Assembly: GCA_963556495.2 (NCBI GenBank)
Contig: OY747704.1
Location: 10,817,501-10,881,500, forward strand
Reading direction: 5' to 3'
Length of the DNA stretch: 64,000 nt
DNA from: Valencia hispanica
Lineage: Eukaryota > Chordata > Actinopteri > Cyprinodontiformes > Valenciidae
The position numbers and the translations under genes are program-made. Below the pieces are notes generated by a model. The model was not told the DNA's origin. It saw only the letters and a program-made list of their open reading frames with translations, and did no database searches. Of this stretch, positions 33,033 to 44,002 are shown in pieces. Position 1 is the first letter of the stretch. Each line of letters starts with the position of its first letter.

Positions 33033-33615
33033 CTGTTGATGGACAGGATGTCAAAGCAGAATCAGGAAGAGAAAGGTGTCTGGTTTGGGAATGTCAGGGT
33101 CTTATCTTTGTGTCTTGCAGATAAGATGTGGTGTTGGCGTCTTCCATGTACTAGAGCAGTTCACAGCTAAGTGTAAAGGGATAACGCTTGGGTCCTTTAG
33201 GTATAAGGCCATGGTTTTGAACCAGAAAAAGGTGGATTGCTACCTCCAAGTCAGGGATTGGTCTTGGCTTTAAACAGAGGAGTTTAGATATCTTGGTGTC
33301 TGGGTAATGAGCGATGGTAGGATAGAGCAACACATTGATAGATGGATTGAAGCCACTTCTAAAAAAATGTGTGACGTGACTCGATCTGCCTTAGTGAAAA
33401 AAGAGCTGAGTCAAAAAGCAATGCTCTTCGATCCCTCACCTATGATAATGATGTATGGCTCATGACAAGACGATTGAAGTGGCTGAAATGAACATGCTCT
33501 GTAGGATGGCCAAGTTCCCTTTTGAGATTTGGTGAGGAACACTGCAAGGAGGAGCTCAGAGTACCGATGCTGCTTCTACATACTGAGAAGAGATGGTTTG
33601 AATATCCTACCTGTG

Positions 33616-34520
33616 TGTTGTGACACAAATAGGTATGTTTTGGCCATTCATAACTATGAATAATTGCTTAGGACAAATAAAAGAATTAGAAACAATAACC
33701 AATAGATTGATTGTGATGTCACAGTTCAGTATGAATATGTATGCTTAAAGACCAAGGCTTGTATGTAGAGTTTTGGGATTGAAGCTAAATTAGTTTAAAC
33801 TAATTGTAATTAGCTTAACACTAATTACAATTAGTAATTGTGGTTTTCAAACCACAAATATACTGTACAATGTAAAGCAGAAGTGAAGACAAAAAACAGT
33901 ATTTGAGAAAGTATTGTTTCATTAAACCATTAGCTGAATTAGAAATCAATAACTTTTAGGAGAATTAAGTCTATTTTATGGATGTCACCATAATGATTGA
34001 TCTAATATAGTATTTTGACATACTAAGAAGGTGGTTTAAAAAATGACTTATACGTTTAGTGTTTCGTGTTTAAGCTATCTGTTTTAAAGCCGATCTGTAT
34101 TTTGAATACTGTAGGTAGCAATCTTTATTGTTTATGAAGCGCTGGGTGGTCTTCAAGAGCAGACCACAGAATCAGATCAAGCGTGCGGAGCTAATGTATG
34201 TAGCGCAGCTCATAGCAACTTTGTTTTAGCTTAGCACCAAAGAATAAAGGAAAAAGTCTGGTCGGACAGAGTAACTCATGTTGCGTGATTTAAACGACTA
34301 TCAGTCAGGCATTAACCTTTAAAAACACTGTTCATACCCAAACAATTGAAGAATGAATTCTTAAAAATGCAGAAAAAAGACAGTGAAATTTCCAATCAAA
34401 ACAAACCTTATTTTGTTAATCTTAAACTAATTTATCTCTGCCCACACACAACCTTACGTGAACGTTTCTTAGACATCCAGGGAAGGGTGGCTCCATTGTC
34501 TGAAAAGACTGGCAATAAAG
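33616..34520 (+). repeat. LTR copy, left part (same family as 52982-54485)
   Basis: Starts TGTTGTGACACAAATAGGTA and carries atgaataattgcttagg, tgtttcattaaaccattagc and tctctgcccacacaca, in the same order as copies at 7996-9879 (reverse) and 52982-54485. The region at 33790-33835 contains nested palindromes of the ctaattgtaattag type. The right boundary is not clear; sequence to about 34.9 kb may still belong. Confidence 0.65.
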
Positions 34521-37378
34521 CAGAGAAACCAGCTGTTATAGTCAGTTAGTAATAGCTGCGTGGGGTGCTAACAATGAGGCTTTGGATGTGGCTGCTAGCC
34601 ACCTTTAGCTTGGAACGCCGTCCTCCCACGGGCCGCTCCCTTTTAGCGGGCGGCAATCAGCGCAGCAGCGTGTCCTTGAGGCTTGTTCAGCTCTTGGCTC
34701 CTGCAGCAGACCAGGGCGGGGCACCAGGCTGGTGCAGCGACAGCAGAGAGCAGAACTCTCATTCTCTCTGTGGAATCTGTAAATCAAAAGATACTTTCTG
34801 CAGTTTCCAACAAGTCATTCAAGACTTATTTCATCGGATCCAATGAGTTTCTTCCAGAAACTTGTCTCCCCCCTCGCCAGCGAAGGAGGTTTAAAGCTTG
34901 CTCCTCTCCTTTGTGGTTGACCACGGACAAAGAGGAAGTATGGAGAGGAGCCTTATACTCAAATAGGAGTGATGATGCTTCATGAAGTCCTCCTTTTTTC
35001 TGTTAAAGGTGAAAGTGGATTTTGTGATCAGCACTTCTACCGATGGGAGGTCATTTGGTCTAGTCACCATGGCTGTGTTTCCAACATGTTGAAAACGGTT
35101 GGGCCTATCCTGCTGGCATAATGTGGACAAATTACAGTTATTTTGTGTGCAGTAGTCACAGCTAAATATAAGGATTTTTGATATAACAGTCTGATGATTT
35201 TTGCTAGTGAAACAATATGTCAACATTCTAAGTGTTTTCTCCGAGAAAAGATAAAATAAGCAGCTGTGAAATTATTTGACAAGATGTAAATCACAGTCTA
35301 TTGTGATCTACGTTTTCTCCAAAAGGTTTGAGTAAAGCATAACATAATTTTTGTGTGCAATGATATTCTCAAAATATAAAATTTCTCTGCCTTGTACTGA
35401 GTTTCTGCCAAAGCAGTTTTCTCTAAATGCATTGTTAAAACTGGCTTGTCAGAAATGTTAGCAGATTAAAGATAGCAAGGGAACGATATATGCAGTCTTG
35501 TTTGTAAACTAATGTGAAAACAAGTCCTCATCTCCTATGGCATTTGATGAATGGCCTTGATGATGTATTCTGGCATCTGTGTTATGTGGATGGCAATTGC
35601 ATTTGGGGACGCTCTCTCAAGAAGCTCACTTGTTTTCACATAGGAGTTTAAAGCCCTTGATAAAGTGGGTTTGGCATTATCAAGTGTTGGAGTTAACTAC
35701 AGCTCAGCATGAAAGAAAAGTTACTGTAAAATATAATCCTTCTAAAATTACTTTGTTCATAAGAACCATAACATTTGAAAAGCTGTCTCTATTCTTGACT
35801 TAGGAAAGCAAACAGCTCACTACTCAAGTTTTCCACATTAGACCAGCCTACGTCGAATTGTTTAAAATAAAGTTAAAGGAAATACCTGCTCCATGCAACC
35901 CGCAGAGGTTGCATGGAGCAAAACTTCAGAAAAAAACCTCAACCAAAACTCTACAAGCTGTGATAAACTTATCCACAAAGGGGTTTTTCTAAGTCTATTT
36001 TATATCAAGAAGTGACGCTAAGCAGAAAGGAACCACCCAATGTGAAATTCAGTGATGGGCCTGTTATGATATAACACATCCATCATTTACAGCTGTCTGA
36101 GCCAGAGAGGAATATAGGAGTTGAGTGAACACTGAATGTACACTCGAGAAAGCAACCTCATCACCTTATTAGAACCTTATCATAACCAGAAAGCCAGGAA
36201 TGATTTTCAGTCTACTTCCTAATTGCAGACTGTGCTCCTACACTGCGGACAGGTCGAGTGGAGTGGGTGAACCAGGAGTTGGGGTTTAATGAATGTGTAA
36301 TCAACTTTGTTCCAACGAGTGGTTGTTAAATGAGCATCCTCTTCTGCCTCTCATACATGCAAACACGCACTCTCACCCAGCCGTCGCTGATGAGAGAAGT
36401 AGTGATTGAGATAAAATATGGCAGATTGTTGAAGAGGAGCGGCGCCAGGCAGGCTACACAGCGGGGTGAATAGCCTCATCAGCATCATCTCTTCCTGGGT
36501 TGCTACCCATCCCTCACCCTCCAATCATGCTAATTACAGCTGAGAAGAGCAGAAGGCAACTAGCGCCAGGTACACACTCAGCCAAGCACGCCACACACAG
36601 AGGCACTCACAGATACTGGATGATGCATGTGCTAGCAGTTCTCATTACTAAGACATGTAGATATCAGTGGAACCAGGAGCACACTTAAGTGTGTTATGAT
36701 TGGCCAGTTGTTTTTAGATTGTCACACATGCTCACAATAATTACTTAACTCATTGTGCAATGAGGAAATTGCTGTTTATAAAAACCGTCAAACTTTTACA
36801 ATAGAGGACTATCTACATCTACAATCTACAAACCAGACCATTTTCAGACCGCTGATCCACAACTCACAAATCAAACCTGATCTGTGAACAGAGTAACAGG
36901 TCATGCTAATAACAACGCTACTTAATGTAGAAGTTGTCACTGTCAGAAAAAGATTCACAGTTGACCATTCTCAGTATCTGTGAGGTGTTTAAAAATGAAT
37001 TAAGAGAAATAACAAAAACTGTAGTGAGCTACTTGTAAGGAGTATGTATTTTCCACAGCCACATAATGGTTGTTCATTAGAGATGCATGGGAAACTTCCA
37101 CTCTTGGTAAAAAAAAAAAGACAGACAGAATGAAGAGTTTTTAACAAGACTCAGATAAGTAGATATCTACAGAAGTTAAGAGATTGCTCTCAGAACAGGT
37201 TTGTTTGTCATGAACTAACTAGTTCTAAGTCAAGTTTAAATTTTCAGGCTAAATATAGTGAGGTAGGGGACCTTTCTTAATTTTGACAATTGTTTCTGTA
37301 GAACAAAATTATTTATATTTAACAAATATAAAGGTCCCATAATCAGTGTGGTGTGTCACATTTTATAGTTGAGTTGTA
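34521..37378. other. No gene recognised
   Basis: Possible remainder of the LTR copy at its left side, then single-copy-looking sequence. The only structured item noted is the hairpin at 35887-35920. Chance ORFs of 60-110 codons carry no recognisable motif. Confidence 0.5.
35887..35920. other. Perfect 14-bp inverted repeat (hairpin)
   Basis: Arms tgctccatgcaacc (35887-35900) and ggttgcatggagca (35907-35920) are perfectly complementary around a 6-base loop, cgcaga. Pairing does not extend beyond the arms. Too short for a typical microRNA precursor. Could be a protein-binding palindrome or chance. Confidence 0.8.
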
Positions 37379-37386
37379 CTCTATAC

Positions 37387-38158
37387 TAGGCATGGGCCGG
37401 TATGAGCTTCTGACTGTATGATAACCGTAGGCAAAAATATCACGGTTTCACACTATTATGATTACAGCTCTAAAATGTATATTTTGAATGTCTGTATTTT
37501 TTTTTTAAACACTTTTTAGTGAGCCAGATATGTATGCTAAGATAAATCATCATTAGCATGCTAGTTACCCTATCTGCCTCAGTTTAAAAAAAGTTACTAA
37601 TGATAAAGATTAAGAAAAGTTAAGGTATGGTAATTACCATATCTGCCAAGGTAACAAGCTCATTTCACTAATGTCAGACGCTAATACGCTCGTTCATTTC
37701 AAGACAGCATTAACTTTACCCTGAATTTAGCTCACGAAAATGCGCGATCATATTCGATGTATTGTCTCCTCGGGCTGCCACTGTTCTCAGGCACGTTTTG
37801 CACGTTGGGCGACCTTCTTCTTCCAAGCCGTGATCGCCTGGCTTTTTACGGTAGCCGAAGTATTCCCAAACATCCGCTTAGAGACGGTGGAAAAAGTTCA
37901 GTCATTACACAGCCTGCAGCGCTGGCCGTTTGTCACTCACCACTATAGACTGTATAATAACAACAAATGCAGGTGTGTGGGGGGGGGGCTTTACGCTGCA
38001 GCTTAATGAGGGATCTTTACTTTCTCCCTGACGAGTCGTCACATAAAAAAAAAAAGCTTATACCGCAGGGACGGTATGACGGAAAATGTTAGTGGTTTTG
38101 AAACCTTGACTTTCTCGTACCGCAGTATACCTTAAAACCAGTTACCACCCCACGCCTA
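37387..38158. mobile_element. Non-autonomous hAT element, exact 8-bp TSD ctctatac
   Basis: A 772-bp element with ends taggcatgggccggtatgag and ttaccaccccacgccta (inverted match on TAGGCRTGGG, then GGTA). It is flanked by ctctatac at 37379-37386 and 38159-38166. Subterminal gtatga-ataaccg and cggtatgac blocks are also inverted. It contains a G9 run at about 37980. No transposase frame. Confidence 0.8.
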
Positions 38159-38739
38159 CTCTATACTGTAGAGAGACGAAGACAAATATGTTTATAGTGT
38201 ATTATCAATTGCATGCGTAGAAATATAGTGTTCAGCTATTGGTCTGGCCCTCAAAAGCAGACAAAGCTGGTTTGGTTTTACTTCACTGAAAATTATATGA
38301 ATACACAAAACAATTATCAAATGTACAGTTGCCTATGTGTTCCTTGGGGAAAATTAGCTGTCACCCCCTTATTTAAAATGTCAACTCCAAACAATTTTGT
38401 CTTTGAAGGAACTTATTAAAACCCTGTTTTTCAACAGCTGCTCTTACAGCTGCTCTTTCATTATACATTACATAGACATAATCTTCTCAAATGGGTCAAA
38501 ATGATTAATCTAGGCTCTATTAGCAATAATTCATTAAATTAATCCATTCCCACCAATATCTTCTCCAGCAAGTTGCTGAGAAACCAAAACCTTTCCGTAG
38601 CCAAAAACAATGTGCTGTCATATAATTGGTGGGATGTTTGAACTTTTTTCTAGACAGAAGCTCTGTGATTGCTTGCTTTCCTTGCTCAAACCTCACTAGT
38701 TACGGGATTTAAGTCAGAGCCCTTGCAAAGGTTTAGTGT

Positions 38740-39125
38740 AACCCTGCTTTGTCACTGGCAAAACAGCTTCGATGTGTCCTGCTGGAACATCCACCTATGT
38801 CCAAGTTTCAGCTATTGTTGATATTAGATGAAGAGGAAGAATTGGATGTAGTCCTTTATTTTCCCATCCGCTTTATGCAAAACCTAGGATCTACATGATG
38901 TGAAACCGTCCCCCCAGTATGATGCCACAATGTTCTATGGCTTTAGATTGACTCCTCCAAACATCCTTTTTGTCATTATGGCCAAACTACACCATTTTTG
39001 TCCTGTCTGACCATAAAGTTTTCTCCCCAAGGCATCTAGCTTGTCCATGTGGCAGCTGCCAATAGTCGAGGTAGAAGATGCCAACTTTTGAGCAGGTGCT
39101 TCTTTCTTAAGTACCCTCTCAGTCT
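38740..39125 (-). pseudogene. Tc1-like transposase remnant (minus)
   Basis: Minus-strand wording typical of the Tc1 catalytic region, in broken frames: a LWSDRTKMV-like stretch near 39030 (the first catalytic Asp region), FGHNDKKDVW, and LGHRWMFQQDT near 38790 (the second catalytic Asp region). Intervening stops and frameshifts are numerous. The 3' part of the transposase is missing. Confidence 0.5.
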
Positions 39126-39229
39126 CTGTGATGAAACACTGGATTAATAGTGTACAATGTCACTTGTTCTTCTGCATGTTCCAGCATGATAAGATGGAGG
39201 ATTTATTGTTCCTGAACATCCTATCTAAA

Positions 39230-39500
39230 TTCCCTTCATCTGAAGATGACAGTTTGGGTAAGATGATTGATATTCATGCACATTCAGACAATGATCCTGA
39301 GCACAGACAAAACTAGATTTAAAATGGATAACACAAACTCATCTTGGCCTCCTCAAAATCTAGACCTAAAGCATAATGATAGTTTGCAGACTAATTTTAA
39401 AAGACATGTCTGAGTCAGGGAACCAACTGATATACCCAAAACATGCAATCAAATAAGCACCCAGAATGATGTCAGAAACTTGTGGATGACTAAGACACGG
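39230..39500 (+). pseudogene. Tc1-like transposase remnant (plus)
   Basis: SDNDPEHRQN at about 39281-39310 resembles the QDNDPKHT second-Asp motif, and SSWPPQNLDLKHND at about 39340 resembles WPPQSPDLNPIE with the third acidic residue lost. Orientation is opposite to the remnant at 38740-39125, so these are two copies or an inverted rearrangement. Confidence 0.5.
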
Positions 39501-41936
39501 GCATTTGATCATGTTGAGCCTGTGTGAATATATTTGAGATATGGTTTAAAATTTGCAAACGGTGTAGAATAGAGAAAATCCACAGTATATTTTAACTTGT
39601 ACCTCCAATCTTTTCTTCAAAAAAATCTTAAGAGCTACTTTATCATTTCACCCTGGTAAAAGGACTGTTCAAATAAATCTTCAAAAGCGGCAATTTAAAA
39701 TTATTATTATTCAGATCCATGATAAGTGGGTTTATACTAAGCTCCTGACTGGAAACCAAACAGGTTTTCTTTTGAGACTAAGATACATTATGAATTACAA
39801 TCAATCACTTGTCTTTTGTTGTTGAAAGAACATCAAAAGCTATAATTCTATATTTTTTGTATGTCCATCGGTAAAAGCGGACATCAAATGAGTTTCCAAC
39901 ACAAGCTATTAGAGAGTCAAAAAGTAAGACAAAGAGGATTAATATGTTGTTGTGTTTTATAATCTCCTTAATACTGACAAATGAACGGTACCATTGTTCA
40001 TTCCTCCAAAAAAACATTCCTACCTTAAAACTTAGGGTGAATACATTTGCATTCGTGTAGATCTTGTTGTTCTTTATTGCATTTAACACACACATGCCTA
40101 ATAACATTATATAGTGTTGCTGGAGGGTCAGAATTGAACCTTTAAGTTATATGTAAGATTTAACATATTTACTCTGACACTATATATGTAAAATGAACAG
40201 ACTATTTCATGTGTTATGTTTAAAACCTGACATCATCCTTAAGATTTTTTGAGTCGTGATCTGGCACTGTTCAGACAGCAATGTATGTCTGATTGCAGTT
40301 TTGTGCAGTTCTGTTATTTTTGTCATGCTCAGACTTTGTATCTGTCTCGACCACTGTGTAATCATGGTGTTCCCACTGAAGAGGAGAACTACTGTTTATC
40401 TGCTGTGTATCTTTTACAGTGTGAGTATTACTCTGAAGTGACTGTACTGTGACTGCCTCCTGTTGTTTGTGAAGTTGCGTTTTCTGCACAATTTGTGTTT
40501 CAACTGTGCTTTCCTGAAAAACCTTACAGTGTACATTTGTCTATTAAAGAAAAAGTTTTGTCTAAGAATTCACTAACATCTACCCATGTGTGGCTTGTGT
40601 TTGGTTGATGTAAAAAAAGTTTATTGAGTTAGTGTGAGGGTTCCTGTCTTCTTTAGATCAAACAATAGCAGTGACACAGAAATTGAAACCAACATCTGAT
40701 GAAGAAAGGGCTGATCTCAAAGTCCAGAGAGGAACACACACACACAAACACAGAATTCTCTCCGTTTTAAGTGTGCCACCACTGAAACTCTTTCTTTGTA
40801 TCTCCTGACCTGCTCTACATTTGTTCAGAGATGAGAGACAAAAGGACAGAGATGGTACAATACTAGTATTAGTGTGTCCGTGTTTATTCATGCACATTTA
40901 GTTATACAGCAACAAACAGCACAGGTGTGTGGGGAGTGTCAGAAGAAACATGACATGCTTAGCAGAGGACCCTCGACCAGCTCTTACTCCATGCATAATG
41001 AAACCAAGCTGAGCTGCCTTCATTGCCCTAAACCCTCCAATGATTCACTATGGAGATGCAACATTTTATTATTTCTTCTGTAAAGCATTAAAGGAAGACT
41101 GTTGTATTAAAAAATAGATTTTTGATTTTCCTATTTTGGCCATGTCCATATATCAGTGTTCTTATGTTATTTTAACAGTTTCATACATAATTGTTTTGCA
41201 ATAGAAAATTAATATTCATCAGACCACAAACCATGTTGATATATTTTAAAACTCTACTTAACTCTACTCACGTTAGTGGAATTTTATTTGACAGCATAAA
41301 CTACATTATCTCACTAATCAATGGAAATCTTTATTGTAGTTAAATACATAATCTAACATAAAATTTTTGTTTGAAATGCCTGTAGTTTATAATCAAAAAC
41401 TAACTTTTTGGTTTAACCTTAAATCTAACTTTGCCCAGGGTATATAAATAGTTTGGAGTTGTAAAGCAAAGGTATGATTTTTGACAAAGAGGTCACAATT
41501 AAGCTATGTTTGTCAGTCTTTAGGAAGCTCAGCCCTGCAACGCATCTACTTACTGTCATTTTCCAAAACAGCGGAGGAAGATTCAGCTAGTGGATGTCTA
41601 CAGTCTGTCAGAGGAGTCTGAGCAAACACGTAGCACCATCTGGGCTTGTTTTTGTGTTTTTTGCTCATCAGATTTCTATATGAGATATTAGGAAAAGTGG
41701 ACTTCATGTTGACTAAAAGTGATGATCTTTGCCTAAATAAGTAGCTAAGTTCGGACAAAAGATTTCATAAATTGAAATGTATTATATTAAAAAGTGCTAA
41801 ATATTTAACTTATGCGAGTTGAAATCAGAATTGTGTAGATTACTTTTTCTTGTTCTACACATAATGCTGTGTTTTTAAGTTTATATCCATTCATCATGGG
41901 CATGAATTTTCATTGACTTCTGGCTTAAACGAACTG
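39501..41936. other. No gene recognised
   Basis: AT-rich sequence with chance ORFs only (longest about 100 codons at 39805-40107, minus, with no motif recognised). No repeat ends noticed. Confidence 0.5.
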
Positions 41937-43288
41937 GGGTCTCATTTATAAAACTTTGCGTAGAATCACTACTAAAACCGTTCTTAAGCTCAGCAACTTT
42001 ATTTTTTTTTATTACGCCTAGTAAGTTTCCGATTTGTCAAACTTGGAATACGCACAGCGGAATGCACTTTCTGCTTTATAAATCCCACTCTCCCTAGAAA
42101 TGTGTGCAGGTGTTTTTGGATCATATCCCGCCTCCTACACACCCACTTTCTCCCATAAACGGTCCATGCAAAGTGTCTAGTGAATATTCTGAATCAGCTA
42201 CTATGGGGCGTTTCACGGGTAACCATGGCAACAGAGAAGTGGATAAAGTAATTCCACAGACAGCTGCAGGCTCGTAGAGGCACGGAAAACCGTTTAATTT
42301 CAATCAATCACTTAATCAGCGCTTTACTCAGCCAAAGTGCTTCACATTAAAAGACAAAAATACAGTTGCAAAAAAATGTGTAACAAGAAGGGAGTAAAAA
42401 GATTTAAAAATGTAATAATTAAAGCAGGACAAGTGATAAAAAGTTTCAATTAGGCCTAAATGATTACTTCTTGTAGCAACAATAAGACTGGAATTTATTA
42501 AAACAAAATTATTTAAACAAGCAAATCATTAAAACAAAACTAGATATTTAAAGCCTGACAGAAAAGTTGCGTTTTAAGTCTACTTTTAAAAAGTATCATC
42601 TTTGCAAAATATTGATTTGGGGTCACAAACAAATGGAAGAGCTGCAAGTGATGCAGCGTTGATGCAGTAGCGTTCCTGACATAAAAAAGAACAGCGAGGG
42701 ACGGGGTGCATAGTTCCAGCGGGTCGGTAGATCTAGTCCAGTTCAGCACAAAGATCTAATAGGACTGCTTTAAGGAATCTACATCGGGTCTCCCATCCAG
42801 ATGCTTCCAGTGGCGTGATCTTCAATGAGCGCCATCATCCATTGTGCAGCATTATGCAGGGGATACTGCAGTATTCGTACTTCACACAATTAATACACCA
42901 ATAAGTGCAATTTCTGAATAATCTGAAGACATAAATGCATATGAACATACTGTGATATAATTCTTAGGTGCAACATATTTTTTCAGATTCTCATTTTTAT
43001 TCTCACTTCAGAGATGGGATGGGGGGTGACTGCTGGTTGTGTGTCTATGTGCGCAGAGCTCTACAAGTTTGAAATTGTATCTTAAATTCACATTTTGCCA
43101 TCTCTCCTGCTGCGCTGTCAGTGTCCTCTGTGTCCAAAAAGTGCGTAAGCAAGAGCATTAGTGTGCTTAAAGTTGCGCACATTTTTCCACCACGTTTTTT
43201 TCTATAAATCCTAAACTTGGCGTAGAAAGTTGCTTACGTAGTTTTCACACCCCGTTTTGTGCGTATGCAAGCTTTATAAATGAGACTC
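41937..43288. mobile_element. Harbinger-like non-autonomous element, copy 1
   Basis: A 1352-bp element with inverted ends GGGTCTCATTTATAAA (left) and TTTATAAATGAGACTC (right), 15 of 16 matching (one offset position). It is flanked by ctg on both sides (41934-41936 and 43289-43291). A 3-bp duplication fits PIF/Harbinger, but CTG is not the usual TWA. No transposase is visible. A related but 3'-diverged copy is at 47375. Confidence 0.6.
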
Positions 43289-43389
43289 CTGAAGGATTTA
43301 ACAACATACAACTTCAATGGTGTAGAAAAAAACACTGCATTAATTTTTTATTTAGTGTTGTAACTATTAATAAAAAAAAGGTCTCTGGT

Positions 43390-43960
43390 TGTCTGAGCAT
43401 CAATAATTATAATCAATAAATTAATATTAATATAATTATCGATGAAGTTTAACATGTTTATTAAAGATCATCGGGGCACCAATCTCATAAATGAGATACT
43501 TTTAATTAAACCAGACCGTCAGTCTCTTCTGAAAGGGCGGAGTCCGTCCCCGAGGATTAACAAAATTTATAGCACACACTGAAATAGAACAGGAAACTTC
43601 TCGTTAATTAAGGGAACTTATTAAAATAGGTCAACCGTACAGCCAAGCATTTTATTTATAATTACCATCTATTCTAACGCATGCAAAAGTATAGAACAAA
43701 GTTAACGTCGAGGGAAGGGGGGCGTGTGTGTGTGTGTGTTGTTGGGAGACAGCGAGCGAATGAGGGGGGGTTTAGCTTGCTCACTCAAGCCTTATCAATT
43801 GGCGCGATCGGTTCACAAAGCAGCACAAAAAAGATAGCGTGGCAGTTCAACAAAGGCTAGTTTCAATTAGCAATGGTGGCTTGGACAAAGGGAGGGATGA
43901 CAGTAAAAGGGAATTGATGGAAGGCCATGCGACCTGTCTAAACAGCCACGCGCCGACCGC
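43390..43960 (+). repeat. LTR copy 4, left part
   Basis: Begins near ttgtctgagcatcaataatt and carries attctaacgcatgcaaaagt, matching attctaaagcatgcaaaaat at about 53316 in the complete LTR. It is followed by a Tc1 insertion. The right part of the same LTR resumes near 46640. A (GT)n tract lies at 43725-43740. Confidence 0.5.
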
Positions 43961-44002
43961 AGCAGACAGTACAACAAACCGGGAAATAATACAATATAAT
44001 AA

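Larger units (their letters stand above)
30940..33610 (+). pseudogene. RTE/Rex3-like LINE, split by two insertions
   Basis: Same family as 20580-21185 but on the + strand. The host parts are 30940-31080 (gtggatctggagaag, the VDLEKA region), 31248-31366 (RVGL and SPWSPILFSA, the RT region before the active site) and 33033-33610. The last includes MDRMSKQNQEEKGVWFG, a degenerate ADD strand (LADKMW), a KAMVLNQKKVDCYLQV stretch, EFRYLGVWVMSDGRIEQHI and LVKKELSQKA. An L2 tail (31081-31247) and a hAT element (31367-33032) were inserted later, each with an exact 8-bp duplication. Many stops are present; it is dead. It is cut at the right by an LTR starting at 33616. Confidence 0.7.

Noticed and set aside
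33785..33835. Palindromic ctaattgtaattag repeats as a regulatory operator
   Set aside because: They occur inside an LTR copy and recur in the others in AT-rich form; no independent evidence of binding.
35887..35920. MicroRNA precursor
   Set aside because: The stem is only 14 bp with no extension; too short for Drosha processing.
39805..40107. 100-codon minus-strand ORF with hydrophobic stretches
   Set aside because: AT-rich chance frame; the hydrophobic runs do not match any family I recognise and no splice or promoter context supports it.
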